DNA of 26,640 nt from positions 1 through 26,640 of IMG/VR virus record IMGVR_UViG_3300025828_000156. The stretch is one strand, 5' to 3'. The notes under the pieces are model-generated. The model saw nothing but the letters and a program-made list of their open reading frames with translations. It was not told where the DNA came from and did not search any database. Position numbers and translations under genes: made by a program. Position 1 is the stretch's first letter; every line of letters begins with the position of its first letter. Of this stretch, positions 20,753 to 26,640 are shown in pieces. This DNA comes from a virus.

Positions 20753-21487
20753 ATGGAAGAACAGGCCGTAGAAACAAACGATACCCTGACATCACTCGTT
20801 GATGCCGCTGAACCTACGTTGAGCGAGGGTGAATACTTCTTATCTGACAATGTAAAAGGCGTTGGCGAGATGCCCGAGTGGTACAAAGCCGACAAGTACA
20901 AGTCAGTCGCAGAGCAAGCCAAGGCATACACCGAGCTTGAGAAGAAGTTTGGTGGATTCACTGGCGCACCAAAGGACGGCTATCAGGTATACGATGGCGT
21001 CGAGTCGGACGATGCACTGTGGGGCGAGCTTGTAGAGTTTGGCAACAGCACCAATATGTCTCAGTCTGCGTTGAATCAGGCATGGGAACTATTGACAGCG
21101 CAAGAGCAAGCCATTGAGGAAGTGTCTGTTGAGGCAGAGATGGCAAAGCTGGGCGATAACGCTGTTGAGCGTATCAAGGTTGTTGAGCAGTACATGAAGA
21201 ACAATCTCGATGCCGATACATACGAAGAGCTTCGCTACGCTGTGAACAGTGCTGAGTCTGTGAAGCTGATCGAGGCGCTGGTCAAGTCAACAGCACCTGC
21301 AAAGCTACCGATTGACGGCTATGTCGAACCCGGTGGACTTGAGTGGGCAGACATCGAGGCAGAGATGTTCCGCAAGGATGAGAACGGCAATCTGCTTCGC
21401 TCTGTTGACATAAACCATGAGCGCAAGATTCAGCGCATGATGAAAGAGTTTGGTGGTGATAAGCCATATACGCAGACGTTTGGCTAA
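20753..21487 (+). CDS. Scaffolding/capsid assembly protein
   Basis: 244 residues with a good GGAG ribosome site. Highly acidic N-terminus, then MPEWYKADKYKSVAEQAKAY and TELEKKFGGFTGAPKDGYQV, which are typical of T7-gp9-like scaffolds. Helical middle and a basic C-terminus (NHERKIQRMMKEFGG), the end that contacts capsid protein. It precedes the capsid gene, as expected. Confidence 0.75.
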   Translation: MEEQAVETNDTLTSLVDAAEPTLSEGEYFLSDNVKGVGEMPEWYKADKYKSVAEQAKAYTELEKKFGGFTGAPKDGYQVYDGVESDDALWGELVEFGNSTNMSQSALNQAWELLTAQEQAIEEVSVEAEMAKLGDNAVERIKVVEQYMKNNLDADTYEELRYAVNSAESVKLIEALVKSTAPAKLPIDGYVEPGGLEWADIEAEMFRKDENGNLLRSVDINHERKIQRMMKEFGGDKPYTQTFG

Positions 21488-21501
21488 CACTAACAAATAG
21501 T

Positions 21502-21634
21502 GGTATCATCGGCGCATCGGATACCCCTTTCACAAGGCCCGGTAGTTTAGGTTGAACGACTGACCGGCTATCGGGTACTCAGTCCAAAACCTCTAAATCA
21601 TTGTTATCAACTTTGACAACGAGGAGACTGAATC
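21502..21634 (+). promoter_or_regulatory. Structured 5' leader of the capsid gene
   Basis: Inverted repeats: GGTATC/GATACC (21502-21525); CCCGGTAG/CTATCGGG (21538-21575, one G-U); GACTGA/TCAGTC (21558-21584); TTTAG/CTAAA (21546-21597). The second cannot form together with the last two, so two exclusive folds are possible. A near-palindrome GTTATCAACTTTGACAAC lies at 21603-21620, then GAGGAG before the ATG. Confidence 0.5.
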
Positions 21635-22468
21635 ATGTCAAAGAATCTTTCGGCAGTTGCCGTACAAGAGTTTGACAGCATGGTGAAACAGGCATACCAA
21701 GGTATGGGTGTGCTCAAGCCTGCTGTTACAGTTCGCAACAACGTTGTGGGCGACATCTACAAGTTCCGCCGTATGGGCAAGGGCTTGGCTAACCAAAAAT
21801 CTACTTCTGACCTAGTCACTCCAATGGACGTGACTCACGAGTTCAAGAATGCGACTCTCGCAAACTGGAACGCTCCTGAGTACACCGACATCTTTGACCA
21901 GCAGGAAGTAAACTTTGACGAGAAGCAAGAGCTTGCGAATACTATCGCTGGCGCTCTTGGCCGTCGTTGTGACCAGCTTGTCATTGACGCGATGGATGCC
22001 TCTACTCCGCTGACTACTACAGTTGCGGCTGGTGGCACCAACTTGACAATGGCTAAGGTCATCGACGCTCAGGTTGAGCTTCGCGATCAAGGTGTTCCAT
22101 CTTCTGAGTTGTTTGCTGTTATCGAAGCAGGCGGTTTGGGCGGATTGTTGAACGATGAGAAAGCAACTTCTAGCGACTATCAAAACATCAAGGCACTCGT
22201 ATCTGGCGAAGTCAACACACTTGTTGGTTTCCAGTTCATGGTGATCGAAACTCGTACTGAGGGTGGTTTGACTGAAGCGGCGAATATTGTTGACTCTTGG
22301 TTCTTCCAGCGTCCAGCTGTTGGCCTTGCTATCGGCATCGACATGAAGACAGAAATTAACTGGATTCCCGAGCGTACAGCTTGGCTTTCAAACGGTATGT
22401 TGAAGGCTGGCTCTGTTGTACGTGACGAGGGTGGTCTCGTTAAAGTTCAATACGACAAGACTGCGTAA
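21635..22468 (+). CDS. Major capsid protein
   Basis: 277 residues with GAGGAG 8 bases before ATG. Sequence features such as AVQEFDSMVKQAYQGMGVLK, GDIYKFRRMGKGLA and LGRRCDQLVIDAMDASTPLT look like short-tailed-phage HK97-fold capsid proteins, and codon usage and position (after scaffold, before tail tubular genes) agree. It should be the most abundant late product. Preceded by a structured leader. Confidence 0.8.
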   Translation: MSKNLSAVAVQEFDSMVKQAYQGMGVLKPAVTVRNNVVGDIYKFRRMGKGLANQKSTSDLVTPMDVTHEFKNATLANWNAPEYTDIFDQQEVNFDEKQELANTIAGALGRRCDQLVIDAMDASTPLTTTVAAGGTNLTMAKVIDAQVELRDQGVPSSELFAVIEAGGLGGLLNDEKATSSDYQNIKALVSGEVNTLVGFQFMVIETRTEGGLTEAANIVDSWFFQRPAVGLAIGIDMKTEINWIPERTAWLSNGMLKAGSVVRDEGGLVKVQYDKTA

Positions 22469-22481
22469 GGAGAACTAAGTC

Positions 22482-22739
22482 ATGGCATTTGATTACACTA
22501 AGCTCTCACGCATTGGCGGTATGGGCGATGCTCAGAAGGTTTACGCTTATGCGTCAACTGATTCAATCGCAACTGTTACTGGCGCGGATTACTTCCTGCC
22601 AGCAATCAATGAACTTGAAGTCAACGACATCATTTTCGTAAGCGACTCGGATGCGGCGGCTGTTACTATCACTTTTGTGAAGAGCAACACCGGCACTGCA
22701 ATCGACTGCGCGAGCGGAACTGCACTCGGCGACGCATAA
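22482..22739 (+). CDS. Small decoration-like protein (85 aa)
   Basis: 85 residues with AGGAG 9 bases before ATG. AFDYTKLSRIGGMGDAQKVY and YASTDSIATVTGADYF are followed by beta strands (VNDIIFVSDSDAAAVTITFV). The first 50 residues are clearly related to the start of the protein at 23343, pointing to a shared virion-surface domain. Directly after the capsid gene, a decoration or head-fibre base role fits. Followed by a terminator-like hairpin. Confidence 0.65.
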   Translation: MAFDYTKLSRIGGMGDAQKVYAYASTDSIATVTGADYFLPAINELEVNDIIFVSDSDAAAVTITFVKSNTGTAIDCASGTALGDA

Positions 22740-22746
22740 GTTCCAC

Positions 22747-22762
22747 GGCCCCTTCGGGGGCC
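22747..22762 (+). terminator. Hairpin GGCCCC-TTCG-GGGGCC after the decoration gene
   Basis: Perfect 6-bp stem with a stable TTCG loop, followed by ATTCTAATTCT (only moderately T-rich). It could let part of the capsid-level transcription end here, raising capsid and decoration output over tail genes. Confidence 0.6.
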
Positions 22763-22782
22763 ATTCTAATTCTGGGTGAGTT

Positions 22783-23343
22783 ATGGCGAGTAAGATCGAC
22801 TTAATTAGCAATGCGCTTATTCTGATCGGGGATACTCCGATTAACGCACTTACTGGCGGATCACGGCGCGAGACAGTTGCCAACAATCTTTACGACAACA
22901 TCGTCCAGAACGAGCTAACAAAGCATCGTTGGGGCTTTGCACGTAGGAAGGCACAGATATCTCTGTTGACGGATACCCCGGTTGACCCCAATGGCTGGAG
23001 AAGCATCTACCAGCTACCCACTGACATGCTGTTCTTGATCACTGTGACACCTGATTCCAACTATCAGATTTATGGTGACAAGGTATACAGCAACTCTACC
23101 CAAGCCCTATACGCTGACTACATTGCAAACGTCACTGAAGATGAGTGGCCTGTGTACTTCGCAAAGATGATCGAGTACGCATTGGCTATGGACTTCGCGG
23201 CGAGCATTAGAGACAGTTCTGCGGCACGAGGTGAGATGGCGGCGGCCTATGTGAATGCGTCCCGTATGGCGCGATATACGGACTCTCAGCAGTACCCAAC
23301 GGAGCAACTACGAAGCAACCCGTTCACTAATGTGAGGTTCTAA
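22783..23343 (+). CDS. Tail tubular protein A (T7 gp11-like)
   Basis: 186 residues, near gp11 length. SKIDLISNALILIGDTPINA and LYDNIVQNELTKHRWGFARR match the opening of tail tubular protein A, and EYALAMDFAASIRDS is the typical second half. It should form the adaptor ring below the connector. Its stop shares a base with the next ATG (TAATG). Confidence 0.85.
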   Translation: MASKIDLISNALILIGDTPINALTGGSRRETVANNLYDNIVQNELTKHRWGFARRKAQISLLTDTPVDPNGWRSIYQLPTDMLFLITVTPDSNYQIYGDKVYSNSTQALYADYIANVTEDEWPVYFAKMIEYALAMDFAASIRDSSAARGEMAAAYVNASRMARYTDSQQYPTEQLRSNPFTNVRF

Positions 23344-24053
23344 TGGCTTTTAATAACGAGACCCTTTCACACGTTGGCGGAGCCTCTCCAGCACCAAGGA
23401 TTTATACCTACTACACTGAGGACTCTCAGGCGACGGTTACTGCCGCAAACTATTTCGATGATGCGTCTACAAAGTTCCAAGTAAATGATGTGATCCACGT
23501 CATAAACACGACTGTGGTTTATAAACTATTGGTGACGGCTGTTAGCAAGAAATCTGTCACGGTAGGAAGAACCGGGATTACAAGTGCGGGCTATGCTGTA
23601 TATGACGACTCAAGAGCCTCAACACTAACTCTGACTGCCGACACTCTAACGGTAGTCCCCAATGACGCGCTGGGTACAGCTACCACTAACGCCTATCTTC
23701 CGTTGGGCGTGACCAATTTGTGGAACGCGGCAACAAGCTCGTTTGATTTTAGTCAGTTATCGGTAGGCGATACGGTTGAGATGCGGATTATTGTCCAGCC
23801 AACAACTACCAGCAACAATACAGAAATCGAATTGGATCTGTATCTTGGCTCTGGCGGCACTCAGTACAAAGTGCCTTTCATTACTACGCAGAATTTCCAA
23901 TTTTCTGGGTTGTATGAAGCTACCCGATACACCTCGTTTCCGATAAGAGATGAAGATACGAGAACGTCTCCCGCGCAGTTTAAAGCAATGGCAGATAAAA
24001 ACTGCACTCTTCAGACCGATGACTTCTTTGTAAAAGTGACGCGCAATGGCTAA
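23343..24053 (+). CDS. Structural protein with N-terminal decoration-like domain
   Basis: 236 residues. The N-terminal 60 (AFNNETLSHVGGASPAPRIY then TYYTEDSQATVTAANYF) parallel the small protein at 22482. The rest is beta-rich (LTADTLTVVPNDALGTATTN; VEMRIIVQPTTTSNNTEIEL) and looks like a virion appendage. Lying between tail tubular A and B, it may be a collar or head-fibre. Function unknown. Confidence 0.6.
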   Translation: MAFNNETLSHVGGASPAPRIYTYYTEDSQATVTAANYFDDASTKFQVNDVIHVINTTVVYKLLVTAVSKKSVTVGRTGITSAGYAVYDDSRASTLTLTADTLTVVPNDALGTATTNAYLPLGVTNLWNAATSSFDFSQLSVGDTVEMRIIVQPTTTSNNTEIELDLYLGSGGTQYKVPFITTQNFQFSGLYEATRYTSFPIRDEDTRTSPAQFKAMADKNCTLQTDDFFVKVTRNG

Positions 24054-26583
24054 GACTCGCTATATACAGTCTAACTTTGTAAGCGGTGAATTATCGCCAC
24101 TGCTGAAAGGCCGCATTGATATCAACCAGTATTATCAGGCGGCTGAGACAGCTAGTAATGTTGTGATTGTTCCTCAAGGCGGCTTGCGTCGTCGCCCCGG
24201 CACTGAGTTCATCGCTGAGACCACACGCAACTTGGTGTCTTTTGCTTACACAGGAACCATGCCGAATGGCGGCACAGCGTCGGTACTGTATGGCAATGAC
24301 GCAACAACCACATCAACTACGGTAGCGATTGGCACGACCAATGATTACGTCGTAGTCAAGGCCGATAAAGGCGCAAGCAACATAGCTGATATCGAGTTTA
24401 TTGATATCCGGCAAATTAGCTTGTCGTCTGGCACCTCAACTGAGTTCAAAGTTCAGTATTCCTCTGACGATGTGACGTATACCGACGCAGGTGACGTTCC
24501 ATTGATCGGCACAAGCCCACAGGACTTCCGCATCAAGATTGGCATATACGCTCGCTACTGGCGTCTGGTCCGTGTTGGCACGACTGATTTGGGGTCGGCG
24601 ACGATCACGGCGGCAGGATTTCAGCTAATCCAAGAAACCGGCGTTGATAGTGACTGTAAGTTGGAAGACTTCAGCGTTGAGGATGATCGGCATTACCTGA
24701 TCGAGTTTACGCGGGACAATATCGCTATCTTCCGCTCTCAGCTTGTTGGGCTAAACATCCAGACCACGCGAGTTGCGGACATCAAGCCGACTTATGATTC
24801 TACTGTTGACGTATCAACTGTGCGAACAGCGCAGATCGAGAACGTCATGCTGGTCTTCGGCAACTTCGAGCCTATTCGCTTGGTGAATCTTGGTACGGAT
24901 GCGGACTGGGTTATCGACAACATCCCGTTCATTAACGTCCCTCAGTACGATTTTGACGATGCACAAAGCCCTACTCCCGTTGATGACGTGCAAGTGCTGA
25001 CGCTGGGCGGCGGTAGCTTGGCAAAAGGCGATAGATTTCAAGTTGATATCGAGTCGATCCAGTCCAAGAACATTACATTCGCGGGTGACGGTACGGCAGA
25101 TGAGCAAGCCTCAACTGTTTTCAACATCCAAAAGAATCTGCAAGAGATGCCAGTCTTTGGCGAGACGGGTGTGGCCGTAGCAAGAACAGGCGCATTGCAG
25201 TACACGATCACAATATCAGGCGAATCCACAAAAAACTTCGAATTGTTTTCTGGCTACTTCACTGAAGGCGATGCAAGCAATACGGTTTCGTTTGTAAAGA
25301 CCGCCAACGGTACACCCAGAAAAGAGGATGTTTGGTCTGCTACCCGTGGATACCCTATCAGCGCGTGTTTCTACGAAGGCCGGTTGGTACTTGGTGGCAC
25401 TCAGTCCAAGCCTCAGTCGATCTTCATGTCTAAGACGGGCGCATTCTTTGACTTCGACATTGATGACGGCGATGACGATGAGGCGATCTTTGCCACCATC
25501 TCTTCACGCAAGTTGAATGACATTGTTGACGTATATCCCGGTCGTAACTTGCAGATATTTACGTCTGGCGCGGAGTTTGCTGTAACCAGCAGACCCGTCA
25601 CCCCGTCCAGTATCAACATTCAGCCACAGACTTCACACGGCGCAAACAGTGTTGAGGTCCAAGATGTGGATGGCTCGACCATATTTGTAGACCGCTTTGG
25701 TAAATCGCTCCTGAGCTTCCTGTATTCGTTCAACGAGGACGCTTACACCACAGACGATAGGTCGGTACTGGCCTCACATTTGATCAATCAGCCGGTCGAT
25801 ATGGCGCTCCTAGCGGGTACTGCGAGTGACGACGCTAACTGGCTATTTATCGTAAATAGTGACGGTACAGCGGCCATCCTGAACACCCTGAGAAGCCAAG
25901 ACATCAACGGCTTCACTAGCTGGAGTACGAGCGGCGACATCAAGAGCGTTTGCGTTGTAGACGATCAGTTGTTTATGACGGTTGAGCGCGAAGTAAATGG
26001 CACTGACAAACTGTTTATTGAGCGCTGGGACTTCACCTATCTCATGGATTGCTCGATCAAGAGCGTACAAGTGGCTGGTGTTATCGACGGACTAGATCAT
26101 TTGGACGGCGAATCGGTCAAGGCTATTACACGCGAAGGCTATTTGGACAAGAACGAGGGCTATGTGCTGTCGTCTTACACGGTAGCTAGTGGGCAGATCA
26201 CGCTTGATGCCAGTGAACAATACTCGCTAACCACGTATGAGGTTGGCTTGCCGTTTGTTCCTACTATTAAGCCGATGCCACTGAATACCAACATCGGATC
26301 AGGCCAAAACCAGATGCGTCTGAAGAAGATTGTCCGCATGAACCTGCGTGTCTACGAGTCTTCCGGTATCTATATCGACGGCATCCCTGTACCTATCCGC
26401 TCGTTTGGCGAGGCAGGTATCACGTCACCACTTACTAACGAGTCTATTGTCCCCACAAGTGGCATAATAGAGGATGTTTACGACATTAACGGCTGGGGTA
26501 GAGAGGTCATACCGACGATTACGTGTCCTGATCCAACACCCATGCACATACAAATGATTGAATACGAGATCGAGGGTAACTGA
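24046..26583 (+). CDS. Tail tubular protein B-like protein
   Basis: 845 residues, overlapping the previous gene by 8 bases. The opening RYIQSNFVSGELSPLLKGRI followed by DINQYYQAAETASNVVIVPQ and GGLRRRPGTEF is the conserved N-terminus of large podovirus nozzle proteins that replace T7 gp12. Residues about 80-200 look like an inserted F5/8C-type carbohydrate-binding-like domain (KVQYSSDDVTYTDAGDVP and YARYWRLVRV). Later repeats fit a beta-propeller or nozzle fold. Distal tail tube. Confidence 0.75.
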   Translation: MAKTRYIQSNFVSGELSPLLKGRIDINQYYQAAETASNVVIVPQGGLRRRPGTEFIAETTRNLVSFAYTGTMPNGGTASVLYGNDATTTSTTVAIGTTNDYVVVKADKGASNIADIEFIDIRQISLSSGTSTEFKVQYSSDDVTYTDAGDVPLIGTSPQDFRIKIGIYARYWRLVRVGTTDLGSATITAAGFQLIQETGVDSDCKLEDFSVEDDRHYLIEFTRDNIAIFRSQLVGLNIQTTRVADIKPTYDSTVDVSTVRTAQIENVMLVFGNFEPIRLVNLGTDADWVIDNIPFINVPQYDFDDAQSPTPVDDVQVLTLGGGSLAKGDRFQVDIESIQSKNITFAGDGTADEQASTVFNIQKNLQEMPVFGETGVAVARTGALQYTITISGESTKNFELFSGYFTEGDASNTVSFVKTANGTPRKEDVWSATRGYPISACFYEGRLVLGGTQSKPQSIFMSKTGAFFDFDIDDGDDDEAIFATISSRKLNDIVDVYPGRNLQIFTSGAEFAVTSRPVTPSSINIQPQTSHGANSVEVQDVDGSTIFVDRFGKSLLSFLYSFNEDAYTTDDRSVLASHLINQPVDMALLAGTASDDANWLFIVNSDGTAAILNTLRSQDINGFTSWSTSGDIKSVCVVDDQLFMTVEREVNGTDKLFIERWDFTYLMDCSIKSVQVAGVIDGLDHLDGESVKAITREGYLDKNEGYVLSSYTVASGQITLDASEQYSLTTYEVGLPFVPTIKPMPLNTNIGSGQNQMRLKKIVRMNLRVYESSGIYIDGIPVPIRSFGEAGITSPLTNESIVPTSGIIEDVYDINGWGREVIPTITCPDPTPMHIQMIEYEIEGN

Positions 26584-26640
26584 TGGCTCTCCCAATATTT
26601 GCAATATTAGCGGCAACAAGCGCGGCAGTGTCAGCCTACG
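26583..26640 (+). CDS. Start of next late gene (partial)
   Basis: ATG shares one base with the upstream stop (TGATG). The visible 19 residues, ALPIFAILAATSAAVSAY, are hydrophobic and Ala-rich. That would fit the start of an internal virion protein of the gp14 type, but too little is present to be sure. Confidence 0.5.
   Translation, partial: MALPIFAILAATSAAVSAY

Noticed and set aside
21531-21600. tRNA-like 5' half in the capsid leader
   Set aside because: A D-arm-like GTTT/GAAC and an ACTGA/TCAGT stem can be drawn, but the anticodon loop would be far too long and there is no T-arm or acceptor stem.
1-26640. CRISPR array, insertion sequence, tRNA, rRNA, integrase
   Set aside because: No regularly spaced repeats, transposase or recombinase motifs, or RNA-gene cloverleafs were seen by eye on either strand.

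Overview
The window reads as most of the genome of a short-tailed, double-stranded DNA bacteriophage (podovirus-like Caudoviricetes). Three things support this: a T7-type head-tail connector followed by scaffold, capsid and tail-tubular genes; a large internal virion protein beside a tail spike; and very tight packing with ATGA/TGATG gene junctions. Base composition is about half G+C by eye. Several tiny lysine-rich genes, a GTA-type 3TM holin, an M15 endopeptidase and a Bbp19-like head protein are types I associate with phages of marine Proteobacteria. The exact host cannot be read from the sequence. No phage RNA polymerase is present and the promoters look like host sigma-70 sites, so transcription is probably by host RNA polymerase.

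Layout. (1) 1-8044, rightward: the 3' part of a giant internal virion protein, a tail spike with a T7-fibre-like N-terminus and pectate-lyase beta-helix, a small papain/transglutaminase-like peptidase, two small structural or fibre-like proteins, tiny basic proteins, and the lysis module (coiled-coil membrane protein, holin, endopeptidase). (2) 8045-13723, rightward early/recombination operon. It starts from a consensus promoter (TTGCAT-17-TAATAT) with a perfect palindromic operator at the predicted transcription start. It carries a putative annealing recombinase, an SSB-like protein ending DDDIPF, two HTH regulators, a small exported protein, an acidic-tailed protein, a replication-associated protein, NinB, an HTH-metallophosphoesterase, a zinc-ribbon peptide and an HNH/NinG-like nuclease. 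(3) 14547-13674, leftward: four small genes from a divergent promoter, ending with a stand-alone sigma-70 region-4-like protein. One of the four looks frameshifted. (4) 14598 onward, rightward: a probably leaderless small gene, a membrane peptide, a complete C5 cytosine methyltransferase with a second long ORF overprinted inside it, small and large terminase, portal, scaffold, capsid, decoration-type proteins, tail tubular A and B, and the first codons of the next gene.

The right end stops where internal virion genes are expected and the left end begins inside one. The window is therefore probably cut from a circular or permuted map with only part of the internal-virion region missing. If so, the phage has no DNA polymerase, helicase or integrase of recognisable type and depends on host replication plus its own recombination proteins.

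The most unusual signals are: the overprinted ORF inside the methyltransferase; a parS-like palindrome on the early promoter; a predicted leftward small RNA with a textbook terminator inside the rightward operon, antisense to a Shine-Dalgarno motif that recurs elsewhere in the phage; the divergent promoter region with a leaderless gene; the lone sigma-4 domain; and a structured leader before the capsid gene. There is no gene-free stretch longer than 300 bases.
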